Source of the DNA: Bin16 sp965206315 | GTDB lineage: Bacteria > Chloroflexota > Dehalococcoidia > Lucifugimonadales > Australimonadaceae | Direction of reading: 5' to 3' | DNA length: 64,000 nt | Assembly: GCA_965206315.1 (NCBI GenBank) | Contig: OZ242210.1 | Coordinates: 1,860,001-1,924,000 of the forward strand | In this document: positions 9,332-17,868 of the stretch, piece after piece | Numbering within the stretch: the first letter of the stretch is position 1 | Layout: every line of letters starts with the position of its first letter | The notes under the pieces: model-generated | Told to the model about the DNA's origin: nothing | The model's database searches: none | The model's input: the letters and a program-made list of their open reading frames with translations, nothing else | Made by a program: the position numbers and the translations under genes

Positions 9332-9723
9332 TGTTCGCCCCCTCCCCCTCGAGGGGAGAGGGCTGGGGTGAGGGTGAACTGCCGCGTCTTCCGTTTTTTG
9401 TCGCATTGCGCTGCTTTCACTCGTAGACGGCCTTGCTCCGTGCGACAAAAGGGCGGCGGCGCGCAGCGGCGCGGGCGACTGAATGCAGCGGCGATGCGAC
9501 AGAATGCGACAGAATGCGACGATCTGCGACAGGGGGGCTGCTGGGGGGCGGAGGGCAGCGCCCGCCGGTCGCTGTCCGTCGGGAACAGCGTACGCTCCCC
9601 CGCCGCGACCGCGAAAGGGGCGCGTGTCAGCAATCCTTCCGTCATTCCCGTGAAGGCGGGAATCCGGGGGATGTGACACCGGAGGCTGGCGTGCCGCGCT
9701 ATCCTGTCGTATAGACTTTTCCC
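9332..9723 (+). repeat. Repeat-bearing intergenic region
   Basis: No gene is visible in these 392 bp. It holds a family-A element (9340-9384, CCCTCGAGGGGAGAGGG then GTGAGGGTG), a cluster of the short unit TGCGACAGAA (9495-9530), a copy of the dispersed motif TGACACGCGCCCCTTTCG on the minus strand (9612-9629), and a family-B palindrome around 9642-9667 (TCATTCCCGTGAAGGCGGGA). These mark the left border of the methylase insertion. Confidence 0.7.
9712..9717 (+). promoter_or_regulatory. -10 box of a leaderless promoter
   Basis: TAGACT (overlapping TATAGA at 9710) ends 6 nt before the ATG of the methylase gene, which has no Shine-Dalgarno sequence. The spacing equals that seen before the genes at 7304, 23750 and 26488. 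Confidence 0.45.
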
Positions 9724-12700
9724 ATGCCCGGCCCCACCCACGAACAGACCTTGAACGTCGCCCTCGGCGAGGTGCTGGGCGGCTTGCGCCGCAGCTGGCG
9801 CGCCCGCGCGGAGCAGACGGGGAACGTGCTCGAAGGCGGGGGACGGCCGGACATCCTCGTGGAGGACGCCAGCGGCTGGCCTGTCGTGATCGAGGCCGAG
9901 CGCGCGGACCATGCGAGCGCGGAAAAGGATGCGACAGCTCGCCTGGGGCTGAAGGTCTCCCAGAGCGGCAAGACCATCGAGACCGCAATCGCCCTCGTCT
10001 ACCCCGACGAACTGACGTACCTGGACGGCAGGCGCCTGCGGACCGCGATAGGCCGCACGGACGCCTTCGAGTATGCGCTCTACACCCGCCGCGTCGGGGA
10101 GCAGCCGGAGCGCCTACCGGAGCAGGGCTGGATACGTGGGGGAGTGCGCGACCTCGCCATGATGGCGCACCGCGCCGCCGCCCCGGCGCCCCGCGTCGAG
10201 GCCCTCGCTGACGAACTCCAGACCGGCGTCGAGCGCGCGGCGGACGAGTTCACGCGGCGGCACGCTTACGGGGCTCCCTTGGGGCGCGAGGTGGCGGACG
10301 TGCTGAAGCAGGCCGACGACACGGACGGCCAGACGCGCCGCATGGCGATGACCGTCATAGCCAACGCTCTCATCTTCCACGAGTCGCTCGCCCAGGCGGA
10401 GTTCCAGGTGACCGACGCCCTGGAAGGGTCGGAGCGCTCCGTTCGCTCGGTGGAGTCCTTCCGCTCGGAATACGGGTTTGCGCCGGACGACCTCCGCATC
10501 GAGTGGGAGCGCATCCTGAAGGTCAACTACTGGCCGATCTTCTGGACGGCAAAAGAGATGCTGGCGAAGATGCCTGCCCAGACGGCCAACGGCGTGCTCG
10601 GGTGGCTGTGGCCGACGGCGCGCGACCTGGTGCTCGGCGGGGTGACGCAGTCGCACGACCTGACCGGCATCGTCTTCCAGAAACTCATTGCGGACCGGAA
10701 GTTCCTCGCCACCTTTTACACGCGCCCGGAAGCCGCTGCCCTCCTTGCGGGACTCGCGCTGCCTGCGGACAAGGCCCCGGGCGGCGCGGACTGGGGCGAC
10801 GGCGAGACGCTGGCGAGCCTCCAGGTGGGCGACTTCGCCTGCGGCACCGGAACGCTGCTCTCCGCCGCCTACCAGCGCCTCTCGCTGCTGCACGAACTGC
10901 ACGGCGGCGACCCGCGCGCGCTCCACGCGCCCATGATGAAGCACGGCCTCGTCGGGCTGGACGTAGTGAACATCGCCGTGCACCTCACCGCGGCGATGCT
11001 TGCCGGGAGCCACCCCGATACGTCGTTCGACGGCGAGTGTCTCCTCACGATGCCCTACGGCGACCGCTACTTCAGGTCAAACGGCAACGGGAAGGGGAAC
11101 GCCAAACCCAAAGAGGCGGTGACCGTCGGCTCGCTCGACCTGCTGGCGGAGAGCGTCCAGCCGGGGTTGCTCGGCGAGGCTGCGGCCGTCACGTCCGGCG
11201 GGCGCGCGCCGGAAGAGGTGCGCGACTTGGTTTCGCGCGTCGGTCACGGCAAGTTCGACCTCGTCATCATGAACCCACCGTTCACGCGCCCCACGAACCA
11301 CGAGGCTGGTCATACTGACGTACCTATCCCTGCCTACGCCGCGTTCGAGACGACGCCTGAGCAGCAGGCGGCGATGTCCGAGACCGTACGCGAGCTAACG
11401 AGAGGCGCGCCTTCGAACGACAACGCGGGGCTGGCTTCCCATTTCGTTGAACTGGCGTACCGCAAGATGCGCAACGACGGCACTATGGCGTTCGTGTTGC
11501 CGCTCAGCGCGCTCAGCGGTATGTCCTGGGACGCGATACGCAGCAGGTGGCGCAGGCAGTTCGCCGATATCATCGTCGTGACGATTGCGGGAGCCGGCTC
11601 CTACGAAGCGTCGTTTTCCGCTGATACCGGCATGGCCGAGTGCCTGTTGATTGCCAGAAACAAGCGTGAGGAGAACAGCAGCAGCGAACAGGGGGCTCAG
11701 GCGACCTTTGTAGTCCTGCACCGCTTCCCGCCCTCGACTCATGAGGCGGGCTTGCTCGCATCGCAGATACTGGAGTCGCGAGACCTTGGAACCGGACAGC
11801 ATCGCCTGCACCTGGGTTCTTCCTGGTACGGGATGCTTTGGGACTCGCAACTGCCGGAGTCAGGCCCCTGGCCGCTCGTCGGTCTCACCGACACAGGACT
11901 GGCCGAGGTTGCTGCGTCCTTGTCTGCGGGACAGCTTGTCCAGTTGGGGCAGCCCGACACACAGGCCATGCCTGTCCCGATCGTTCGCGTAGGAGAGATA
12001 GCCGCCCGTGGACCCGTTCATCGAGATATCGACGAGGATGCCTATGATGGGACTCCTCGCGGCCCCTTCCGCAGGCTTAAGTCGCTTTCGTCCACGTACT
12101 CCGAGTATCCCATGCTGTGGGCCCATGCAGCCAGGCGTGAGCGGCAGTTGATAGTAGAGCCGGACTCGGAAGGCGAAATCAAGCAGGGAATGGATACGAA
12201 GGCGGCGGCAATCTGGAAAACCTCGACACGGGCGCATTACTCTGTAGACCTGCAGTTCAACTCCCAGTCCCTCATCGTGGCGATGACGGAGCGCCCATGT
12301 ATCGGAGGCACAGCGTGGCCGTCAGTCATCTTCGAGGACACTGAGCACGAGTACGCGTTCACACTCTGGTGCAACTCGACGCTCGGCCTGCTGTTGCACT
12401 GGTGGTCGTCCAACAAGACGCAGTCGGGCAGGGGCAGGACGACGGTGACCGGCATCCCACACATCCCGACGCTCGATACCCGGGCGCTGACGGCGGAGCA
12501 GCACGCCGCCGCGAAGGCCGCGTTCGAGGCGATGCGCGGGCGGCGGTTCCTGCCGTTCGACCAGGTAGACGAAGACCCGGCGCGCGCCGAGCTCGACCGC
12601 CGCCTGCTGGTGGACGTGCTCGGCAAGCCGGAGTCGCTCTGCGCGGCGGACGGTCCCCTCGACCTGCTACGTCAGAAGCTGGCGCGCGAGCCGCAGATCC

Positions 12701-12798
12701 ACGGCGGCAAGAAGAGCCGCGTCGTGTTCGACGAGGCCCCGGACGCGCAGGGGAACGTGGTTGTCACCGAACGCAGCGAACGCCGCAACGACCGCTGA
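9724..12798 (+). CDS. Large N6-adenine DNA methylase with nuclease-like N-terminus (type IIG-like)
   Basis: Protein of 1024 aa. Residues 35-60 read GRPDILVEDASGW then PVVIEAE, a PD-(D/E)XK-like core in which the final Lys is Glu (Asp43, Glu57, Glu59), an ExE arrangement also known in BamHI. Methylase motif I is DFACGTGTL from Asp370 and motif IV is NPPF from Asn517, the adenine-N6 class. The C-terminal 450 residues would hold target recognition. No separate restriction, specificity or helicase gene adjoins it, so it may be a single-chain restriction-modification enzyme or a methylase with a relic nuclease. It separates the VWA and AAA+ genes and is flanked by repeats. Confidence 0.8.
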   Translation: MPGPTHEQTLNVALGEVLGGLRRSWRARAEQTGNVLEGGGRPDILVEDASGWPVVIEAERADHASAEKDATARLGLKVSQSGKTIETAIALVYPDELTYLDGRRLRTAIGRTDAFEYALYTRRVGEQPERLPEQGWIRGGVRDLAMMAHRAAAPAPRVEALADELQTGVERAADEFTRRHAYGAPLGREVADVLKQADDTDGQTRRMAMTVIANALIFHESLAQAEFQVTDALEGSERSVRSVESFRSEYGFAPDDLRIEWERILKVNYWPIFWTAKEMLAKMPAQTANGVLGWLWPTARDLVLGGVTQSHDLTGIVFQKLIADRKFLATFYTRPEAAALLAGLALPADKAPGGADWGDGETLASLQVGDFACGTGTLLSAAYQRLSLLHELHGGDPRALHAPMMKHGLVGLDVVNIAVHLTAAMLAGSHPDTSFDGECLLTMPYGDRYFRSNGNGKGNAKPKEAVTVGSLDLLAESVQPGLLGEAAAVTSGGRAPEEVRDLVSRVGHGKFDLVIMNPPFTRPTNHEAGHTDVPIPAYAAFETTPEQQAAMSETVRELTRGAPSNDNAGLASHFVELAYRKMRNDGTMAFVLPLSALSGMSWDAIRSRWRRQFADIIVVTIAGAGSYEASFSADTGMAECLLIARNKREENSSSEQGAQATFVVLHRFPPSTHEAGLLASQILESRDLGTGQHRLHLGSSWYGMLWDSQLPESGPWPLVGLTDTGLAEVAASLSAGQLVQLGQPDTQAMPVPIVRVGEIAARGPVHRDIDEDAYDGTPRGPFRRLKSLSSTYSEYPMLWAHAARRERQLIVEPDSEGEIKQGMDTKAAAIWKTSTRAHYSVDLQFNSQSLIVAMTERPCIGGTAWPSVIFEDTEHEYAFTLWCNSTLGLLLHWWSSNKTQSGRGRTTVTGIPHIPTLDTRALTAEQHAAAKAAFEAMRGRRFLPFDQVDEDPARAELDRRLLVDVLGKPESLCAADGPLDLLRQKLAREPQIHGGKKSRVVFDEAPDAQGNVVVTERSERRNDR

Positions 12799-12972
12799 TC
12801 CCTGGATTCCCGCGTGCGCGGGAATGACGAGAGGGATTGCTGACCCCCCACTGACCTCTGGGTTCCCGCCTGCGCGGGAATGACGAGAGGTGGGCGGGAA
12901 TGACGAGAGGGATTGCTTGTGTAGAATGAGAAGAGGCGCCGGTGTCCGGCGCAATCCTCACCAGGAGCGCCC
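12799..12972 (+). repeat. Family-B palindromes and hairpin before the AAA+ gene
   Basis: Contains three copies of GGGAATGACGAGAGG (about 12820, 12879, 12897), two complete family-B palindromes (near 12805 and 12861), a TAGAAT box (12922-12927) and a perfect hairpin GCGCCGG-TGT-CCGGCGC (12936-12952). The repeats form the right border of the methylase insertion. Confidence 0.7.
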
Positions 12973-14412
12973 ATGGCTACCACGCGAAAGAAGCCCGCGA
13001 CCAGGAAACCCTCCAGGAACGGACAACCGGCAACGCTCGGCGCACTGCGCGAGAGCGGCTACGCCGTCACGTCCGTCCGCGACGAGCTCCGGAACAACCT
13101 GATGAAGCGTTTGCGCAACGGCGAGCCGGTCTTCCCCGGCATCGTGGGCTACGAGGACACGGTCATCCCGCAGGTGGAGAACGCCATCCTCGCGGGGCAG
13201 GACATCATCCTGCTCGGCGAGCGCGGGCAGGCGAAGTCCCGCATGATCCGCGCGCTCGTGGAGCTGCTCGACGACGAGATACCCATCGTGCGGGGGAGCG
13301 AGGTGAACGACGACCCGCTCGCTCCCATCTCGCGCTACGCCATCGAGCTCGTCCAAGAGGAGGGCGACGACACGCCTATCGAGTGGATCGGGCGCGACCG
13401 CCGCTACGGCGAGAAGCTCGCGACGCCCGACATCTCGATCGCGGACCTCGTGGGCGACGTCGACCCCATCCGCATCGCGGAGGGCCGCTACCTCTCGGAC
13501 GAGCTCGCCATCCACTACGGCCTCATCCCGCGCACGAACCGGGGCATCTTCTGCATCAACGAGCTGCCGGACCTCGCCGAGCGCATCCAGGTGGGACTCT
13601 TCAACCTGATGGAGGAGCGCGACGTCCAGATCAAGGGCTACCTCGTGCGGCTGTCGCTCGACGTGCTCGTGGTCGCGAGCGCGAACCCTGAGGACTACAC
13701 GAACCGCGGGCGCATCATCACGCCGCTGAAGGACCGCTACGGCGCGCAGATACGCACGCACTACCCCCGGGAGATCGCACAGGAGATCTCCATCATGGAC
13801 GTGGAGCGGAACGAGTTCCCGGGGGCGGAGGAGCCCATCGTCGTGCCGGACTACATCAAGGAGCTCATTGCCGAGTTCACGTCGCTGGCACGGCGCCACC
13901 CGGAGATCAACCAGCGCTCCGGCGTGAGCGTGCGCGTCTCCATCGCCAACTACGAGACGGTCGCTGCGAACGCACTGCGGCGCGCCATCTCGCAGGGCGA
14001 GGGGCAGGCCGTCCCGCGTATCACGGACTTCGCGTTCATCATCGCGTCCACGCTCGGGAAGGTGGAGCTGGAGACGATGGAGGAGGGGCGTGAGGCCAAG
14101 ATCGTGGACGAGCTCATCAAGCGCGCGCTCCTCAACGTGTTCGACCGCCACTTCGAGCCGCACGAGCTCGACGAACTCGTGATGGCGTTCGAGGCCGGGC
14201 AGACGTTCGACACGGGCGCGGACCTGCCGGCCAGCGTCTACCTGGAGGAGATGGGTCAGTTGGAAGGGTTCGCGGGCGCGCTGAGCAAGCTCGGCGCGGG
14301 CAGCAGCGGGCCGGAGGCGGCATCGGCAGCCGAGTTCGTGCTCGAGGGCCTGCACCTGAACCGCCGCCTGAACCGCGACCAGCTGGAGGGGCGGTTCCGC
14401 TACCGCGTGTAG
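12973..14412 (+). CDS. MoxR/magnesium-chelatase ChlI-type AAA+ ATPase
   Basis: ATPase of 479 aa. Walker A is GERGQAKS from Gly82 (Lys88), Walker B lies in GIFCINELPDL, and sensor 1 is in VVASANPEDYTNRG, the ChlI/BchI sub-type in which the hexamer acts with a VWA co-chaperone. The likely partner is the VWA protein at 7304. The N-terminal 15 residues are basic and Lys/Arg-rich. AGGAG precedes the ATG by 6 nt. Target (a metal cofactor or a protein complex) is unknown; no tetrapyrrole genes are near, so a true chelatase role is unlikely. Confidence 0.85.
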   Translation: MATTRKKPATRKPSRNGQPATLGALRESGYAVTSVRDELRNNLMKRLRNGEPVFPGIVGYEDTVIPQVENAILAGQDIILLGERGQAKSRMIRALVELLDDEIPIVRGSEVNDDPLAPISRYAIELVQEEGDDTPIEWIGRDRRYGEKLATPDISIADLVGDVDPIRIAEGRYLSDELAIHYGLIPRTNRGIFCINELPDLAERIQVGLFNLMEERDVQIKGYLVRLSLDVLVVASANPEDYTNRGRIITPLKDRYGAQIRTHYPREIAQEISIMDVERNEFPGAEEPIVVPDYIKELIAEFTSLARRHPEINQRSGVSVRVSIANYETVAANALRRAISQGEGQAVPRITDFAFIIASTLGKVELETMEEGREAKIVDELIKRALLNVFDRHFEPHELDELVMAFEAGQTFDTGADLPASVYLEEMGQLEGFAGALSKLGAGSSGPEAASAAEFVLEGLHLNRRLNRDQLEGRFRYRV

Positions 14413-14445
14413 ACCCGGGAAGGGCAGGAGGGAGGAACGCACGTC

Positions 14446-15369
14446 ATGTCCGACGAACCGCAATACGACGTCATCATCATCGGCGGAGGCGCGGCCGGCC
14501 TCGCCGCGTCCATCTACTCGGTGCGCGCGATGCTCAAGACGCTCATCATCGAGAAGAAGGCGGTGGGCGGGCAGATCCTGCTCACCGGCGAGATCGAGAA
14601 CTACCCCGGCTTCCCGGAGCCGATCGACGGCCCTGATCTGGCGATGCTGTACGAGAAGCAGGCCGAGCGCTTCGGCGTCGAGTTCGAGTACGACACGGTC
14701 GTCAGCCTCGACGTAGCGGGCGACGTGAAGCGCGTCGTCTGCGAGGACGGCGAGTACACGGCGAAGGCGCTCATCATCGCGACGGGCGGCGAGCACAACC
14801 AGCTCGGCGTGCCGGGCGAGGTGGAGTACTGGGGGAAGGGCGTCTCCTACTGCGCGACGTGCGACGGCAACTTCTTCCGCGGCATGGACGTGACGGTCGT
14901 GGGCGGCGGCGACGCGGCGATAGACGAGGGGCTCTACCTCACGCGCATGACGAACAAGGTGACGGTGGTGCACCGCCGCGACGCGCTGCGCGCGAGCAAG
15001 ATCCTGCAGCAGCGGGCGTTCGACAACCCGAAGATGGAGTTCGTCTGGGACACGGTGGTCGACGAGATCAGGGGCAACGGCGACGTGCACAGCACGGTGC
15101 TGCGGAACCTCAAGACCGGCGAGGTCACGGAGCACACCACGCAGGGCGTGTTCATCTTCATCGGCTTCCACCCGGTGAACGAGTTCATGCAGGGCGTGCT
15201 GGAGCTCGACGCCGCCGGTCACGTGCTGACCAACCTCCAGATGGAGACGAACGTTCCCGGCGTGTTCGCTGCGGGCGACGTGCGGCAATTCTCGGACCGC
15301 CAGCTCGCGAACGCCGTCGGCGACGGCGTCGCGGCAGCCCTCGCGGCCTACCGCTACATCGAGGGCTAG
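14446..15369 (+). CDS. trxB: Thioredoxin reductase (NADPH)
   Basis: Flavoenzyme of 307 aa, the normal length for bacterial low-molecular-weight thioredoxin reductase. It has the FAD-binding GGGAAGLAAS near residue 13, redox-active Cys136-Ala-Thr-Cys139, a second dinucleotide motif GGGDAAIDEG, and the C-terminal GVFAAGDVRQF FAD motif. It reduces thioredoxin with NADPH in the cytosol. GGAGG lies 10 nt before the ATG. It is 33 bp after the AAA+ gene on the same strand. No thioredoxin gene is adjacent; a TlpA-like lipoprotein lies 11 kb away. Confidence 0.93.
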   Translation: MSDEPQYDVIIIGGGAAGLAASIYSVRAMLKTLIIEKKAVGGQILLTGEIENYPGFPEPIDGPDLAMLYEKQAERFGVEFEYDTVVSLDVAGDVKRVVCEDGEYTAKALIIATGGEHNQLGVPGEVEYWGKGVSYCATCDGNFFRGMDVTVVGGGDAAIDEGLYLTRMTNKVTVVHRRDALRASKILQQRAFDNPKMEFVWDTVVDEIRGNGDVHSTVLRNLKTGEVTEHTTQGVFIFIGFHPVNEFMQGVLELDAAGHVLTNLQMETNVPGVFAAGDVRQFSDRQLANAVGDGVAAALAAYRYIEG

Positions 15370-15432
15370 GCGTCTAACCCGGCTCCCGCCCCTGCTATCC
15401 TTGCCTCCCACACGCTCGTAGGAGGCATACGC

Positions 15433-16458
15433 ATGACCATCGGTTGGGGCATCGTCAGCACGGGAAGGCACCCGGACACCAAGATGGCGCCCGCCATCAA
15501 CGAGGCGGATGGCGCATCGCTCGCCGCCGTGATGAGCCGGGACATGGGACGCGCGGAGGCCTTTGCGCAGAAGCACGGCTCGGCGAGCGCCTACGACGAC
15601 CTCGACACGCTGCTGCGCGACCCCGCCGTGGACGTGGTCTACATCGCGTCGCCGAACGCGCTGCACGCGGAGCAGACCGTCCGCGCGGCGGAGGCAGGCA
15701 AGCACGTGCTGGTCGAGAAGCCGATGGCCCTCTCCGTGGACGACGCGCAGCGCATGATCGACGCGTGCGATGCCGCGGGCGTGCGGCTCGGCGTCGGCTT
15801 CCACCTCCGGGCCCACGAGGGGCACCAGCGGCTGCGGTCGCTCGTGGCCGACGGGGCGGTCGGCAGGGTGTCGTTCGCGCAGGCGAGCTGGTGCCGGGGC
15901 GTGCGTGGCCAGGAGGCGCCGCCGCCGCGTGAGGGCCTGCAGGCGTGGTGGGACGACCCGTCGCTCATCGGCGCGGGCGCGTTCATGGCGACGGGCGTGC
16001 ACTGCGCCGACCTGCTCCGCTACGTCCTGAATGACGACGTTACGGAGGTCTCCGCCGTGAGCGACGCCACGCCGGAGAAGCCGCTGGAGGAGCTGGTGAC
16101 GCTGGCGCTGCGCTTCAGGAGCGGGGCCATCGCGACGCTGCTGACGGGACGCCGCACGCCCGACTACGAGAACAACGACGTCATGGTCTACGGCACGCTC
16201 GGTCGCGCAGGGCTGCGGTCCAGCATCGAGATGACGCAGGGCGGCGCGCTTGCCGTCCGCACCGACGCTATGACCGAGGACGAGACCTACCCGGAGCACC
16301 CCTTCGCGCTCTACACGAAGCAGGTGCGGGCGTTCGACGCCGCGGTCGAGGGCAACGGCGAGCCGCTCGCCTCCGGCCTCGACGGCCTGCGCGTCGTCGA
16401 GATCACGCTCGCGATGGTGGAGTCGGCACGCACAGGCTCGCGGGTGTCGTTGGGGTAA
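15433..16458 (+). CDS. Gfo/Idh/MocA family oxidoreductase
   Basis: NAD(P)-dependent dehydrogenase-like protein of 341 aa. The N-terminal Rossmann domain ends with the family signature VEKPMALSV near residue 95; the C-terminal alpha/beta domain has GVHCADLLRYVL, with the His expected in the active site. GTAGGAGG precedes the ATG. TATCCT at 15396 could be the -10 box. Substrates in this family are sugars, inositols or related polyols; nothing here identifies which. Confidence 0.88.
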   Translation: MTIGWGIVSTGRHPDTKMAPAINEADGASLAAVMSRDMGRAEAFAQKHGSASAYDDLDTLLRDPAVDVVYIASPNALHAEQTVRAAEAGKHVLVEKPMALSVDDAQRMIDACDAAGVRLGVGFHLRAHEGHQRLRSLVADGAVGRVSFAQASWCRGVRGQEAPPPREGLQAWWDDPSLIGAGAFMATGVHCADLLRYVLNDDVTEVSAVSDATPEKPLEELVTLALRFRSGAIATLLTGRRTPDYENNDVMVYGTLGRAGLRSSIEMTQGGALAVRTDAMTEDETYPEHPFALYTKQVRAFDAAVEGNGEPLASGLDGLRVVEITLAMVESARTGSRVSLG

Positions 16459-16476
16459 GGGCGATAACCAGCGGCT

Positions 16477-17754
16477 ATGCCGATCCAGGACAGGGACTAC
16501 TACCGGGAGCGCCGGGGTACGGCTCCCGGACCGCAGGGAAACCGGTCACGTGGGGGCGGCAGGGGACGCACGGCTACCGGCGTCAGCCCTGGCGCTGGTT
16601 CGTCCGGTGGACACGGGTGCTGCTGGCTCGTTCTGCTGCTGCTCATCGCGGCTATCGGCGGCGGGTACTACTGGTATTCGCAATACGGGCTGCCAGTCGA
16701 ACTCGAGTTCCTGTCGACCCCAACGCCCGCGCCTCAGGACGGGCAGGAAGGCGCGTCCACGCCCACGCCTCCTCCTGCCCACCCCACGTTGACTCCGCGT
16801 TCCACCGCAACACCAACCGCTACGCCGGAGCCTGATCAGCAACTCACTGCGCGCGAGGTTCAGGATCTGCGTCTGTTCGGGCTTGAACTCATCAACAATG
16901 ATCGCGCGGCCCACGGCCTGCCGGCTGTTGCCCTCGGCTTGAACGAAGCGGCGCAACTCCATGCCGAGGACATGTTGCAGCACAACTATCAAGGCCACTG
17001 GTGGATAGACGGACGCAAACCTTACATGGTCTATTCCGACACAGGCGGCACGAGTTACGCAGCAGAGAACGTGGCTTCGAGTGGATGGACGGACAGCGAA
17101 TGGCGAGCGTCCAATTGTGACGGGCTGTTCGTCGATTGCGTGACTCCGGTGCCTCGTGCCTCAGTCGAGCGTCTCCATCGGTTGATGATGTACGACGATG
17201 CTCATGCGAACTGGGGGCATCGCGACAACATCTTGCGTGCCAGCCATCGCGCCGTGAACATCGGCATCGCTTTCAATGGAAGACGTGTCACGTTCGTCCA
17301 GCATTTCGAGGGTGGAGCGGCGGAGGCCCATGCACCGCCCGCTCTGTCGAGTGACGGTACGCTCTCCTTCTCGTTGGTGAAACGAGAGGCGGGAATCAGA
17401 GTGGCCGCAGTAGTGACCATCTACTATGACCCGCTTCCAACACCCAAGACTCCCGCACAGATAGACAGGCTCGACAGTTATTGCCTTGGCGGAGGATTCA
17501 CGACATCGTGCGGCGATCCCGTCGCGCGCGTACTCGAACCGCCTGGGCAGGGCCGTTTCTACTCGAACCTCGACGCCAATGAGGTGGTCGCCGATAGGTG
17601 GGACGAGACAGGGGATAGTTTCAGTGTTACCGCCTCGCTGGGCAGCCTCGTCACGAAGCCGGGGGTGTACACCGTTATTGTCTGGTGCGACAGCGGAGGC
17701 GGCTTGCTTACTGAACAACTAGTGGAACTCTCCGTGACCCAGCCAGCGCGATAG
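16477..17754 (+). CDS. Membrane-anchored CAP/SCP-domain protein
   Basis: Surface protein of 425 aa: a Gly/Arg-rich cytoplasmic tail (1-48), one transmembrane helix (about 49-66), a Pro/Thr spacer (about 78-125), then a CAP domain with LINNDRAAHGLPAV, AAQLHAEDML, AAENVASSGW and ANWGHRDNIL, including the His and Glu residues of the CAP cavity. A C-terminal beta-rich region of about 140 residues follows with two Cys. CAP domains act as secreted lipid- or wall-associated proteins; exact role unknown. It starts 18 bp after the oxidoreductase and precedes two surface proteases. Confidence 0.82.
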   Translation: MPIQDRDYYRERRGTAPGPQGNRSRGGGRGRTATGVSPGAGSSGGHGCCWLVLLLLIAAIGGGYYWYSQYGLPVELEFLSTPTPAPQDGQEGASTPTPPPAHPTLTPRSTATPTATPEPDQQLTAREVQDLRLFGLELINNDRAAHGLPAVALGLNEAAQLHAEDMLQHNYQGHWWIDGRKPYMVYSDTGGTSYAAENVASSGWTDSEWRASNCDGLFVDCVTPVPRASVERLHRLMMYDDAHANWGHRDNILRASHRAVNIGIAFNGRRVTFVQHFEGGAAEAHAPPALSSDGTLSFSLVKREAGIRVAAVVTIYYDPLPTPKTPAQIDRLDSYCLGGGFTTSCGDPVARVLEPPGQGRFYSNLDANEVVADRWDETGDSFSVTASLGSLVTKPGVYTVIVWCDSGGGLLTEQLVELSVTQPAR

Positions 17755-17757
17755 ACC

Positions 17758-17790
17758 TACGGCAAAGCATGCAGCCCAACCTCGGTCAGT
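17758..17790 (+). repeat. Leader repeat, copy 1
   Basis: A 33-bp sequence containing GCAGCCCAACCTCGGTCAGT recurs at 19883-19915 with one mismatch. Both copies lie just upstream of a paralogous protease gene, so the duplication took in the leader. Similarity continues weakly (CGTGTTA followed by TTAA) into the next 40 bp. Confidence 0.85.
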
Positions 17791-17868
17791 GAGGATAGGA
17801 GGCGTGTTAACCTTAATCCGTAGCCCCCTGGAGGGACGCTCCCGGCTGACAGCGCTGAGCGGAGAAGC

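Noticed and set aside
12973..14412. True magnesium chelatase for chlorophyll synthesis
   Set aside because: No BchH/ChlH or other tetrapyrrole gene nearby; the MoxR-VWA type role fits better.
12958..16299. Open minus-strand frame of 1113 codons opposite the AAA+, trxB and oxidoreductase genes
   Set aside because: High GC makes antisense frames stay open. It is rich in Arg, Val and His with no motif, and three well-known genes lie on the other strand.
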